A stretch of DNA of 64,000 bases, taken from Gillisella vitis. Lineage in GTDB: Bacteria > Pseudomonadota > Alphaproteobacteria > Rhizobiales > Rhizobiaceae. The notes beneath the pieces are model-generated. The model saw only the letters and a list, made by a program, of their open reading frames with translations. It was not told the DNA's origin and made no database searches. Positions 1 to 12,869 of this stretch are shown in pieces (within the stretch, counting starts at the first letter, position 1; each line of letters begins with the position of its first letter). Both the position numbers and the translations under genes were made by a program. The stretch spans positions 186,001 to 250,000 of the forward strand of contig NZ_CP056048.1 in assembly GCF_021559775.1 (NCBI RefSeq). The letters run 5' to 3'.

Positions 1-91
1 GAGGCATGACATAGGTGGCGGTTATGAAAATAACGGCAATGCGCATGATTGCCTGCGCCCGCTCGGTATCGAATGAAGCATCGTTGCGCAT
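1..91 (-). CDS. N-terminal fragment of a possible membrane protein, cut by the window edge
   Basis: On the minus strand an open frame starts at ATG (position 91) and runs off the left edge without a stop. It reads about 30 residues: a short polar head (MRNDASFDTERAQ) followed by a hydrophobic stretch (IMRIAVIFITATYVMP) that looks like a first membrane segment. Some sensor kinases have a short polar leader before their first helix, but nothing here fixes the family. No clear ribosome binding site precedes the ATG, so the start is uncertain. Positions 92-520 hold no convincing gene. Confidence 0.3.
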   Translation of the reverse strand, partial: MRNDASFDTERAQAIMRIAVIFITATYVMP

Positions 92-520
92 GCCGAAAAG
101 CCGAATAAAACCGTTGGATTTCAAATCATTTTTCCGTTTGGTTGACTCTACAATATCCGCTTTGGTGTCGTCTCTTGCCCAACAGGCATGGCGCTATTCC
201 TGTTTAACCCTTTGTGCAATCAGGATTCAATGGCGACGTAACCTGCTGCGTTGCTGTACCGCTAAAGTGTAGCTTATCGAGGATGGTGTGCCCGGTTTGC
301 CAGTGCGTCTTCAAGCGCTGATGCTCAATTGCGGGTAACTGGAGAAAATTGCTGCAAACACCTTTCCGGCTCAGCAATGCGCGTCCACTCGGCCGGGCAG
401 TAAACGGTGCGCTTGGCTTTGAATGTGAGGGGGGATGCAAAAGGGGAGGGATGCGATAAGGCGCTGCATTTTTCAAAGGCGGCATTACCGCGACGTCCGA
501 CAGGTCTGCCGGCAATCTGA

Positions 521-546
521 TGGGACGCGGCATCTGCCGCGTCCCA
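521..546 (-). terminator. Hairpin 3' of katG
   Basis: TGGGACGCGGCA and TGCCGCGTCCCA form a perfect 12-bp inverted repeat around two bases, 13 nt beyond the katG stop codon. There is no T-run in the katG direction, so it is a terminator or mRNA-stabilising hairpin rather than a canonical intrinsic terminator. Confidence 0.55.
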
Positions 547-559
547 TCGATGTCATCGA

Positions 560-3233
<2,674 letters not shown>

Positions 3234-3428
3234 ATGATGAAAATGCTGTCACTCCCCGCCATTCTTGGTATCTCACTCGGCGCTGCTGGTTTTGCAGCTT
3301 TCAGCCGAAAGAACAAACCGTGGAGTGCTCTTAAAAGGATCGGTTATTTTATTGTGGTGGCGATCGGAATTTTGCTGGTCATGCTGGCGTTGAATTTCGG
3401 ACTCTACTACTCCAATCGCGTTTCCTGA
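3234..3428 (+). CDS. Small membrane protein, unknown function
   Basis: 64 residues with two hydrophobic segments, roughly residues 5-23 (LSLPAILGISLGAAGFAAF) and 36-57 (IGYFIVVAIGILLVMLALNF), joined by a positively charged loop (SRKNKPWSALKR). This fits a two-helix inner-membrane protein with its loop in the cytoplasm. The ribosome site (GAAGAAAG) is weak, and several ATGs lie close together, so the start could be the ATG at 3237 or 3243. A strong hairpin follows at 3514-3539. I do not recognise a family; hydrophobicity plus the terminator are the only support. Confidence 0.45.
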   Translation: MMKMLSLPAILGISLGAAGFAAFSRKNKPWSALKRIGYFIVVAIGILLVMLALNFGLYYSNRVS

Positions 3429-3513
3429 TCCGGCAAGCAATTGGTAAGGCCGCTTTAATTAACCAGTAGAGCCTGTCTGGTTCAGCGCGAACCTAACAGG
3501 CGTCTAAGACGCT

Positions 3514-3539
3514 GTCGCACAAGCGGTGCCTTGTGCGAC
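3514..3539. terminator. Bidirectional hairpin between convergent genes
   Basis: GTCGCACAAG, a 6-nt loop, then CTTGTGCGAC: a perfect 10-bp stem between the small plus-strand ORF and the minus-strand YhcH-like gene. It sits where both transcripts should stop. Confidence 0.6.
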
Positions 3540-3593
3540 GAAATTATAGCCTGCGCGCTATGGCTCTATCATCCGCTTGGATCATTGAAAAAG

Positions 3594-5103
<1,510 letters not shown>

Positions 5104-5180
5104 CAATGTCCGTTATTGGATTTCGAATGCGCTTTCCGGGATCTCCCGGAAAGCGGTATGTCAGGAAAAGGCGGTTGGCC

Positions 5181-6494
5181 TCATGACTGGTCCATCGGTT
5201 CACGAACCAGGAAGAAGTAGCTGGCGGCACCCACAAAGGCGATAGCAGCACCCGTCAGCAAGGCAGGCACGAAAGACGAGTATTCCGCAATGAAACCCGT
5301 TGCGATCGGAGCCAGCGAGCCACCCAGGAAGCCGCCGAAATTTTGTAGCGACCCCAGCGACGCCACCCGGTTTTTCGGAGCAACGGCTGTCACCAGCGCC
5401 CAAGAGCAGGCAGAGGCGGCATTGGTGAGGAAAATCACCACGGAAATGCAGAAAATCGCAATGTTATTGTCGGCAACCAGCGCCGCAGGCACGGTGAAGG
5501 CGGCCATGCCGAGCATGGCGATGACAACAGGAATGCGACGACCACGGACCGGTGAAGCCTCCGTTTTCTTAATGATCTTGTCGGAAAGCCAGCCAGCCAC
5601 GAGGCAGCCGATAAAGCCGCAAAAGAACGGGACGGAGGCCATGAAACCGGTGCGGGCAAGGCTCATGTGCCGTTCATTGACCAGATAGGATGGCAACCAG
5701 CTGAGATAAACCCAGTTAAGGTAAACATTGCCGAAGTAGCCAAGGATCATGCCCCAGGTTGCGCGATAGGAAAACAGCTGGCCCCAATCGGCAAGCGTCA
5801 CCTTCTGCTGCTTTTCTTCCGTCTCCGAAGAGAGGTACGAGCGTTCCTCAGCGGTCAGCCCCATATCCTTTGGGTCACGATACAGCATGAACCAGAGCAC
5901 GGCCATGACAAGGCCAGCGGCACCGGTGATGATGAAGACCCAGCGCCAATCCAGAACGATCAGAAGCTGTGTCAGGAGCAGAGGCGCGATAGCTGTGCCC
6001 AGTGGAGAGGCTGAATTGAAGATGCCTGTTGGCACGCCGCGCTTACTCACCGGGAACCAGTTGCTGACAACCCGGGCAGCCGACGGAAATTGCGGCGCCT
6101 CACCAATGCCCAGACCGATACGGCTCAGGATAAACTGGGTAAAGGACGTGACAAAACCTCCGGCGGCCTGGGCCAGCGACCAGAACACCAGACCGAAACC
6201 CAAAAGGCGACGCGGTCCGAGACGGTCCACCATTGCTCCAACCGGAAGCTGCGCCAGCGCATAGCTCCAGGAAAATGCCGAGAGCAGCAGGCCCATTTCA
6301 CCGAGGGTCAAACCCATGTCTTCGGTGATCCGATGATTGGCAACCGCCAGCGTCCCACGATCCATGTAATTGATGACGCCAGCCACCACCAGCAGGCAAA
6401 GCGAGGTGATCTGCATGCGCCGGACACGCGGCGGTGCCTTGGCTTGGGTCGACCCCAGCGGGGCCGAGGGCTCGGAACTGACAATGGTGCTCAT
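5181..6494 (-). CDS. MFS transporter, anion:cation symporter (ACS) type
   Basis: 437 residues with about 12 hydrophobic segments, opening with a short polar N-terminus. The family signature between helices 2 and 3 is seen in GAMVDRLGPRRLLG, and the ACS subfamily pattern in RIGLGIGEAPQFPSAARV and NWFPVSKRGVPTGIFNS, as in hexuronate, glucarate and galactonate carriers. The start has a strong ribosome site (AAGGAGGAGAGACGTC). It is first in the minus-strand module that continues into the lyase and the YhcH-like gene, with a palindromic operator upstream, so it is probably induced by its own substrate through the divergent LacI regulator. Confidence 0.9.
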   Translation of the reverse strand: MSTIVSSEPSAPLGSTQAKAPPRVRRMQITSLCLLVVAGVINYMDRGTLAVANHRITEDMGLTLGEMGLLLSAFSWSYALAQLPVGAMVDRLGPRRLLGFGLVFWSLAQAAGGFVTSFTQFILSRIGLGIGEAPQFPSAARVVSNWFPVSKRGVPTGIFNSASPLGTAIAPLLLTQLLIVLDWRWVFIITGAAGLVMAVLWFMLYRDPKDMGLTAEERSYLSSETEEKQQKVTLADWGQLFSYRATWGMILGYFGNVYLNWVYLSWLPSYLVNERHMSLARTGFMASVPFFCGFIGCLVAGWLSDKIIKKTEASPVRGRRIPVVIAMLGMAAFTVPAALVADNNIAIFCISVVIFLTNAASACSWALVTAVAPKNRVASLGSLQNFGGFLGGSLAPIATGFIAEYSSFVPALLTGAAIAFVGAASYFFLVREPMDQS

Positions 6495-6615
6495 GACGTC
6501 TCTCCTCCTTGGATGTCCGTTGCGGTTGGAGTATCCCGCGTCGCCTTTGGATTACCGTGCTGTTGGGATTGAAAGATCTCCCCCATGGCAATCGCAAGCT
6601 CCTCCCCGCGACTGA

Positions 6616-6631
6616 ATGTAAGCGCTTACAT
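6616..6631. promoter_or_regulatory. Perfect palindromic LacI-family operator
   Basis: ATGTAAGCGCTTACAT is a 16-bp perfect palindrome with the central CG typical of LacI/GalR operators. It lies between the divergent MFS gene (start 6494) and LacI-family gene (start 6866), about 120 bp from the transporter start, where one bound repressor could control either promoter. Confidence 0.85.
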
Positions 6632-6865
6632 GAAATTATTTCAGAAATCTGTCAACGGACTTTTTGGTCCAAAAGACCGGCGTTCGACTTTAAATCGGTT
6701 AGTATTGTGCCACCTTCAGATGCGGTGGCATTTCAGGCGGATGTTTTTCAAGCTAGAGTTTCCAAAGGAAAAGTGGAAACCGGCTTTCCCGCAACGATAT
6801 ACGGTAATGCCTTCAAGGCGAGGATGCGGAAGCATCTTCGACGCTTGGTATAAGTGGAAGACGCA

Positions 6866-7942
6866 ATGACTGGAACGCCCGAGCAGCCTGGATCACCTGT
6901 GAAACGCACCCGTGAAGGCAGCGGCAGGGCAAGGCTGGAGGAGGTTGCACGCAGGGCCTGCGTTTCGACAGCCACGGTTTCTCGTGCGTTCAATACGCCC
7001 GAAAGGGTTTCTCCTGAAACACGCGAGCGGATTTTCTCGACCGCCAAGGCCCTGGGTTGGGTTCCCAATGCTGCGGGCCGGGCGTTGGCATCGAACCGCA
7101 CCCATATTGCCGGTGTCATCATTCCAACGCTGGACAATGAAATCTTCTCCCATCAGGTTGGTGCAATGCAGCGGGTGTTTGCCGAACACGGATTGAACCT
7201 TCTCATCGCCTGTTCGAATTACGATCCTGAACTGGGTTTCCAACAGGCAAAAGCCATGATCGAGCGCGGCGTGGAGGCGCTGGCGTTGGCTGGCGAATCC
7301 CATCCTCAGGCGCTCTACGACAATCTGGACAATCTCGGCATTCCCTATGTGCTGACCTATGCCTATCGACAGGGCGCCTCGCATGCCATGGTTGGCTTCG
7401 ACAATGCCGCAGCCTTTGCCCGGATGACCGATTATCTGCTAGGCCTTGGCCATCGACGCATCGCTGTGGTCATGCAGCCCAAAGACAATAATGACCGCGT
7501 GGTAGCGCGCCTCAGTGGCATCACAACCGCTCTTAGCGCAGCAGGATTGGAGCTTTCGCCCGATCATTTGATCAGCGATAAGGCCAGTCTGGATTTTGGC
7601 ATCGAAAGCGCCAAGCGGCTCGCGCAAGAGCCAACGGACATCCGTCCGACTGCGATCATTTGTGGAAACGATACTCTGGCACTCGGCGTGCTGATGGGCC
7701 TGGCACAGATGGGAGCAAGCGTTCCCGGCGATTTTTCGGTGACGGGTTTCGACGATCTGGAACTCTCGTCCCGACTGTCTCCGGCACTTACCACGATGTT
7801 TGTCGATAATAAGGAAATCGGTCGCATTGCCGCAGAACAACTCGTTCTGTGTCTTGGAGGCGAGATAGCCTCGCCTCAATCCCGGGAAATATCGGTCAGC
7901 TTGCATATTCGGGAAAGTACAGCGGCCCCGCCAATGAGATAG
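6866..7942 (+). CDS. LacI/GalR family transcriptional regulator
   Basis: 358-residue repressor. The N-terminal helix-turn-helix is the classic ARLEEVARRACVSTATVSRA, and the hinge-helix region follows around AGRALASNRTHIAGVIIPTL. The rest is a periplasmic-binding-protein-like sugar domain, with ICGNDTLALGVLMGLAQMG and VTGFDDLELSSRLSPALTT typical of GntR/LacI repressors. I chose the ATG at 6866 over the upstream GTG at 6854 because GGAAG is well placed before it. It is divergent from the MFS-lyase-YhcH module and very likely regulates it. Confidence 0.93.
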   Translation: MTGTPEQPGSPVKRTREGSGRARLEEVARRACVSTATVSRAFNTPERVSPETRERIFSTAKALGWVPNAAGRALASNRTHIAGVIIPTLDNEIFSHQVGAMQRVFAEHGLNLLIACSNYDPELGFQQAKAMIERGVEALALAGESHPQALYDNLDNLGIPYVLTYAYRQGASHAMVGFDNAAAFARMTDYLLGLGHRRIAVVMQPKDNNDRVVARLSGITTALSAAGLELSPDHLISDKASLDFGIESAKRLAQEPTDIRPTAIICGNDTLALGVLMGLAQMGASVPGDFSVTGFDDLELSSRLSPALTTMFVDNKEIGRIAAEQLVLCLGGEIASPQSREISVSLHIRESTAAPPMR

Positions 7943-8568
7943 ACTGTATCAGGGGGCCGGGTGACGGACTTGCCAATCGATGGTGATTGCCCGGAGCGGC
8001 CAACGATACAAAGAGGAATGGCCGGTCAATCTAAACCTGACAGACTCTCGTGCACCCACGCATTCACTTCGTTCATGCTTTCGTGCACTCATTTTTTGTT
8101 TATGCATCGATTTTTCCAAACTCGGCTGAAGCCTCCGTTTGGATCGATGCACGAGCAGCAGAATTGCCGTTATGGGAATGGGTGACAATTTGTTTGCCCT
8201 GTAGACCGGTCTGATTGCTCATGACGATTGTACTGTGCCGATTGAATTCTGTTTCAGCCGATGCCATTATCGGATGCCGAGTGATTTGGCCCACCGCTCG
8301 TGCTCACATCGGTAACGAGCGAGCCAACTTGATCGGTTCTCTGTTGAGTTTGGACACTTGCCGGCGGCTTCTACCATGCAACTCCATGGCGCAGCTCTGG
8401 CCCTCAACACATTCAATGCTGCCTGTCGTCTCTCTTGAACGGTTTTCCACACCCTCTTTTTCCCTTGCAATTTTCCACCATCACGGGAAAAAATGAAAAA
8501 CCATTTCTTATAAAACATTAAATCTACCTATTTAATGGATAAATAAGAATTGGAGCTGACGATCTACC
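7943..8568 (+). other. Intergenic region before the LLM/ABC operon
   Basis: 626 bp with short, low-quality open frames only. It should contain the promoter of the eight-gene run starting at 8569. I see no intrinsic terminator, riboswitch fold or regulator site that I can name. Confidence 0.4.
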
Positions 8569-9564
8569 ATGACCTATGCCCTTAGCCTGCTTGACAAAAG
8601 CCCGGTCGAACCGGGTGCTGTTGCCGCCGATGCCTTGAAAGCCACGGTCGCTCTTGCCTTGCGCGCCGAAGACCTTGGCTATCGGCGCTTCTGGCTTGCG
8701 GAACATCACAACCTGCCGGCGCTTGCCAGTTCGGCACCAGAGGCGCTGATTGCCTATCTCCTGGCCAGGACGTCGCGGCTCAGGATCGGTTCCGGCGGCG
8801 TCATGCTTCAGCATTACAGCGCCTATAAGGTTGCAGAAACCTTCAACCTGCTGGCAGCCCTGGCGCCGGGCCGGGTTGATCTGGGTGTCGGCAAGGCACC
8901 GGGTGGATTTCCCTACGCCACCCATGCCCTGCAAGCCGGTCGGAAAGCGGCTGCCCCTGCCGATTTCGAGGAACAGCTTGAGGATTTGAACCGCTATCTG
9001 CTGGCGGATGCCGCTGCTGCCAATGCCTTGCTGGCAACGCCGGTGCCGCCCGTTCCGGCAGAGCGTTTCCTGCTTGGTGCCAGTGTCGCGAGCGCAAAGC
9101 TGGCTGCGGCAAAAGGCTGGACGCTGGTTTTCGCCGGTCATTTGAATGGTGACCAGCATAATCTGCAGGAGACCTTTGATGTTTACCGTCGTGAGACCGG
9201 CGGCAAGGTTCCCGTTCTGGCTCTGGCCGCTTTGGCGACCGACGCGGAAGAGACGGCGAGAAGCCTCGTCGCTGACATCAAGATCTTCAAGGTGATTCTG
9301 GCCAATGGTCAAAGCGTCAATGTCGGTAATCCCGAACAGGCCGCCGAGTTTGCTCGTCAGTCCGGCGTGTCGGATTACCGGGTTGAAGAAAAAACCCCGC
9401 ATGTTCTGGCAGGCACGGGCGAGCAAGTCCGCAAGGAACTCGATGCCCTTCATGCCACGCTTGGAGTGAGCGAATTCATCATCGACATCCCCGTTCCGCA
9501 GTCGGCTCTTCGACTGAATGCCATTGAGTTGATTGCTGGTTCGCGCCTGTCTCTTGCCGCCTGA
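8569..9564 (+). CDS. LLM-class flavin-dependent oxidoreductase (MsnO8/CmoO-like)
   Basis: 331-residue luciferase-like monooxygenase of the short MsnO8-type group, which uses reduced FMN supplied by a partner reductase. Family marks are [18 protein letters not shown] near residue 43, [20 protein letters not shown] near 65-90, and [16 protein letters not shown] near 100. Bacillus YtmO (CmoO) is of the same length and group. It opens a co-directional run with an NtaA-type monooxygenase, an M20 deacylase, a GNAT enzyme and a two-binding-protein ABC importer, the same set as the ytmI operon. The substrate is inferred only: probably an S-modified cysteine or its N-acetyl derivative. No flavin reductase is encoded in this run. 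Confidence 0.88.
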   Translation: MTYALSLLDKSPVEPGAVAADALKATVALALRAEDLGYRRFWLAEHHNLPALASSAPEALIAYLLARTSRLRIGSGGVMLQHYSAYKVAETFNLLAALAPGRVDLGVGKAPGGFPYATHALQAGRKAAAPADFEEQLEDLNRYLLADAAAANALLATPVPPVPAERFLLGASVASAKLAAAKGWTLVFAGHLNGDQHNLQETFDVYRRETGGKVPVLALAALATDAEETARSLVADIKIFKVILANGQSVNVGNPEQAAEFARQSGVSDYRVEEKTPHVLAGTGEQVRKELDALHATLGVSEFIIDIPVPQSALRLNAIELIAGSRLSLAA

Positions 9565-9584
9565 TTTTAGAGAAAGATGTTCCC

Positions 9585-10931
9585 ATGAGCAAGAAATCCA
9601 TCAATTTTGGCGTGATGTTGCACGGTCCGGGCGGTCACATGAATGCCTGGAAACATCCAAGCGTTCCCGCCGACGCCAGCGTCAACTTTTCCTTTTATGT
9701 GGAGACGGCCCGCAAGGCGGAAGCCGCAGGCCTCGCCTTCGCCTTTGTCGCCGACGGACTGTATATCAACGAGCATTCCATTCCGCATTTTCTCAACCGG
9801 TTCGAACCGATTGCCATTCTCTCGGCGCTGGCCGCCTCCACCTCGAAAATCGGGCTGGTCGGGACGATTTCCACGTCCTATTCGGACCCGTTTACCGTCG
9901 CCCGGCAATTTGCCTCTATCGATCATATCAGCGGCGGACGGGCCGGATGGAATGCGGTGACAACGCCGCTGGAAGGCTCTGGTCGCAATTACAGCCGCGA
10001 ACATCCCGAGCATTCGCTGCGCTACCAGATTGCCGAGGAATATCTGGATGTCGTCAAGGGCCTCTGGGACAGTTGGGACGATGACGCCTTCGTGCGCGAC
10101 CGCGATACGGGTGCGTTCTTTGACCGGGAAAAGCTGCATCGGCTGGATCATAAGGGCCGCTTCTTCCGCGTCGAGGGTCCGCTCAATATTGGTCGCTCCC
10201 GGCAGGGTCAACCGGTGGTGTTTCAGGCTGGGTCTTCGGATTCAGGCATTCATCTGGCGGGCAAACATGCCGACGCCGTCTTTACCAATGGCGCGAGTTT
10301 CGAAGAAGGGCAGGCCTTTGCCAAGCAAGTCAAGCAGAGCGCCATTGCCCAGGGCCGTAGCGCCAGCGATGTGCTGATTTTCCCCGGCATCGGGCCGATT
10401 GTCGGCGCAACGCAGGAAGAAGCGGATGAAAAATATCGGGCAATCAGCGCCTTGGTAACGATTGAAGAAGCATTGCTGTTTTTGGGCCGGTTCTTCGATC
10501 ATCATGATTTCCGCCAGTATCCGCTGGATGAGCCTTTCCCGGAGCTTGGTGATCTCGGCAAGAACAGTTTCCGCTCCACCACCGACAAGATCAAGAAAAA
10601 CGCCAGAGAAAAGGGCCAGACCTTGCGCGAAGTGGCGCTGGAGGCCGCAACGCCGCGCAGCACCTTTGTCGGCACACCCGACCGGATTGCTGACGAGATC
10701 ATCCGCTGGGTCGATGGCGGTGCTGCCGATGGTTTCATTCTGGGCTTTCCGGTCATCACGGAAGGACTGGATGACTTTGTCGCCCATGTGCTGCCACGTC
10801 TTGAAGCGCGGGGCTATTTTGATCGCACTCTACAGGGTGACACGTTGCGCGATCATCTCGGCCTGCCTTTCCGTGAAAGCCGCTATGCGGCGACATCAGC
10901 TGACAAGGCCACAACAAGGGCAGCCAGCTAG
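9585..10931 (+). CDS. NtaA/SnaA/DszA family FMN-dependent monooxygenase (CmoJ-like)
   Basis: 448-residue class C flavin monooxygenase. Signature blocks are [18 protein letters not shown] at the N-terminus, [26 protein letters not shown] and [12 protein letters not shown], the last three recurring across NtaA, SnaA and DszA. Family enzymes oxidise C-N or C-S bonds using FMNH2. It follows the LLM gene by 20 bp. The Bacillus homologue by context would be CmoJ (YtnJ), which takes part in breaking S-alkyl-N-acetylcysteines. The stop codon overlaps the left end of an intergenic inverted-repeat element. Confidence 0.9.
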   Translation: MSKKSINFGVMLHGPGGHMNAWKHPSVPADASVNFSFYVETARKAEAAGLAFAFVADGLYINEHSIPHFLNRFEPIAILSALAASTSKIGLVGTISTSYSDPFTVARQFASIDHISGGRAGWNAVTTPLEGSGRNYSREHPEHSLRYQIAEEYLDVVKGLWDSWDDDAFVRDRDTGAFFDREKLHRLDHKGRFFRVEGPLNIGRSRQGQPVVFQAGSSDSGIHLAGKHADAVFTNGASFEEGQAFAKQVKQSAIAQGRSASDVLIFPGIGPIVGATQEEADEKYRAISALVTIEEALLFLGRFFDHHDFRQYPLDEPFPELGDLGKNSFRSTTDKIKKNAREKGQTLREVALEAATPRSTFVGTPDRIADEIIRWVDGGAADGFILGFPVITEGLDDFVAHVLPRLEARGYFDRTLQGDTLRDHLGLPFRESRYAATSADKATTRAAS

Positions 10932-11030
10932 AGCATTTCCGCGTTTCCTGGAAACGCATGAATACTCTAACTGTTTTTTTAACGCATTTCCGGACGCAAA
11001 ACCGCACCGCACTTTTGCTGGAAATGCTCT
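10930..11030. repeat. Rhizobial-type intergenic inverted-repeat element
   Basis: About 100 bp bounded by AGAGCATTTCC and its exact inverse GGAAATGCTCT, with an internal hairpin GCGTTTC-CTG-GAAACGC (10941-10957). From memory, elements with these ends are abundant between genes in Rhizobium and Agrobacterium. It sits inside the operon between the monooxygenase and the M20 gene and may fold in the mRNA. Confidence 0.7.
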
Positions 11031-11054
11031 AAGCGCACCAGCTGAAAGCAACCC

Positions 11055-12266
11055 ATGAACATCGCCATTGACAGCCACCTGGGGCAAGACCGGGTGGCAA
11101 AGAAAATCCGTGCTTATCTGGATGAGATCATCGCCTTTCGGCGGGAACTCCATCAAAATCCAGAATTGGCCTTTCAGGAAAAGCGCACCAGCAATCTGGT
11201 CGTCTCCTATCTGGCCTCTTTTGGCTATCAGGTGGAGCATGGCATCGCTGGAACGGGTATCGTCGCCAGCCTGAAAAAGGGGAGTGGCAGCCGTATCATC
11301 GGTCTTCGCGCTGATATGGACGCCTTGCCCATTCACGAAGCGACAGGGCTTGCCCATGCCAGCCGCACCAAGGATGTGATGCATGCCTGCGGCCATGACG
11401 GGCATACCGCCATCCTGGTTGCGGCGGCCCGCTATCTGGCCGAGACAAGTGAATTCGATGGCACGGTACGGCTGATTTTTCAGCCCGCCGAAGAGATTGG
11501 CGCGGGCGCGAAGAAATTACTGGCCGAGGGGTTGTTCGAGCGCTTTCCCGTCGATGCGGTGTTTGGTCTGCACAATTGGCCGGATGTTCCCGCCGGTCAT
11601 TTCGGCTTCGTGCCGGGTCCCGCCATGGCCTCCGTCGATCAGGCCCATATCACCGTGGTCGGCAAGGGTGGCCATGGGGCGGAACCGCATCGGGGCGTCG
11701 ATCCAGTGTTGGCGTCGGCCTCTTTGATCACCGCCCTGCAAAGCATTGTGTCGCGCAATGTCGATCCGCGTGAAATGGCGGTAATTACTGTCGGCTCGAT
11801 CCATGGCGGTTCGGCGTCCAATGTCATTCCCGAAAGTGTCGATTTGAAGCTGACGGTGCGCACGTTCAGCGAAGATGTCAGGCAACAGCTCAGCGAACGC
11901 ATCCCGGCACTGGCCCGCGCTCAGGCCGAAAGCTTCGGGGCGAGGGCAGAAGTCGATTATCGCTTCGGTTTTCCGCCCGTTCTCAATCATGCCGATGAAA
12001 CCGCCTTTGCCCGCCAGGTGGCGGTGCAAACCTTCGGTGATGACAGGGTGATTGCCGATTTCAAACCGCGCACCGCAAGCGAGGACTTTGCTTTTCTGCT
12101 GCAGGCGCGGCCCGGCAGCTATCTGTTTGTCGGCAATGGCGACAGCGCTCCGCTGCACAGCGCGTCCTATGACTTCAACGACGAGATCATTCTGCCCGCC
12201 GCTCACTATTGGGTGCGGCTGGTGGAGAGCTACCTGTCATCCCCGGTTTCGACCGCCACTCTCTAG
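11055..12266 (+). CDS. M20 family amidohydrolase / N-acyl amino acid deacylase (SndA-like)
   Basis: 403-residue metallohydrolase of the hippurate hydrolase/aminoacylase group. Metal-site motifs are visible in order: RADMDALPIHE, MHACGHDGHTA, FQPAEEIGAGA, and ASEDFAFLLQARPG near the C-terminus. GLHNWPDVPAGHFG is typical of this group. By analogy with Bacillus SndA (YtnL) or YxeP it would remove the acetyl group from N-acetylcysteine derivatives after the monooxygenase step, closing an acetylate-oxidise-deacetylate cycle with the GNAT gene that follows by 15 bp. Confidence 0.92.
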   Translation: MNIAIDSHLGQDRVAKKIRAYLDEIIAFRRELHQNPELAFQEKRTSNLVVSYLASFGYQVEHGIAGTGIVASLKKGSGSRIIGLRADMDALPIHEATGLAHASRTKDVMHACGHDGHTAILVAAARYLAETSEFDGTVRLIFQPAEEIGAGAKKLLAEGLFERFPVDAVFGLHNWPDVPAGHFGFVPGPAMASVDQAHITVVGKGGHGAEPHRGVDPVLASASLITALQSIVSRNVDPREMAVITVGSIHGGSASNVIPESVDLKLTVRTFSEDVRQQLSERIPALARAQAESFGARAEVDYRFGFPPVLNHADETAFARQVAVQTFGDDRVIADFKPRTASEDFAFLLQARPGSYLFVGNGDSAPLHSASYDFNDEIILPAAHYWVRLVESYLSSPVSTATL

Positions 12267-12281
12267 AGGATGTGCACCGCC

Positions 12282-12824
12282 ATGACCGATACATTCGTTT
12301 ACACCTCGCCGCTCGATCCCTTAGCAAAGCCGCTGATCGACGATCTGATCCGTGAATATGACAGCCGCTACGGAACGTTTTTCAGCGCGGAGGGCGCGGT
12401 AGAGGAAATCAACCGCTATCCTGCGGAAGCTTTTCAGCCGCCGTTCGGCACTTTCCTGTTGCTGCTGCGCGATGGCCAGCCGATCAGCGGGGGTGCCTTC
12501 AAGTTTTATGACGAGACCACCGCCGAGTTCAAACGCATCTGGACCCATCCCAATTATCGGCGCCAGGGGCTTGCACGCATCGTGTTGGCCGAACTGGAAG
12601 CCCAGGCAGCGCGGCAGGGCTATGAACGCATCTACCTCACCACCGGTTTTCGCCAGCCGGAGGCGGTCGGGCTCTACCTGAAGAATGGCTATAGCGCCCT
12701 GTTCGATCCGGCGGTCGATCCCGAAATCCATCGGACGCTGCCCTTCGAGAAGGACATCCGCCATCTCGCCGTAGGCGATGAAAAGCCGCAGCTTCGCCCG
12801 GAGCGCCGTGCGGTTTCCGTATAG
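12282..12824 (+). CDS. GNAT family N-acetyltransferase (SnaA-like)
   Basis: 180-residue acetyl-CoA-dependent transferase. The acetyl-CoA loop is seen in HPNYRRQGLARIVLAELE, followed by the typical GFRQPEAVGLYLKNGY helix-strand block. In Bacillus the operon's acetyltransferase SnaA (YtmI) or YxeL acetylates S-alkyl or S-succino-cysteine before oxidation, and its position here between the deacylase and the amino-acid ABC transporter suggests the same. I used the ATG at 12282; an in-frame ATG at 12270 has no room for a ribosome site. Confidence 0.85.
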   Translation: MTDTFVYTSPLDPLAKPLIDDLIREYDSRYGTFFSAEGAVEEINRYPAEAFQPPFGTFLLLLRDGQPISGGAFKFYDETTAEFKRIWTHPNYRRQGLARIVLAELEAQAARQGYERIYLTTGFRQPEAVGLYLKNGYSALFDPAVDPEIHRTLPFEKDIRHLAVGDEKPQLRPERRAVSV

Positions 12825-12869
12825 TTCTTCTCAACCTTTCAGCCCACCCTCTTCAGAAAGGATGGCGTC

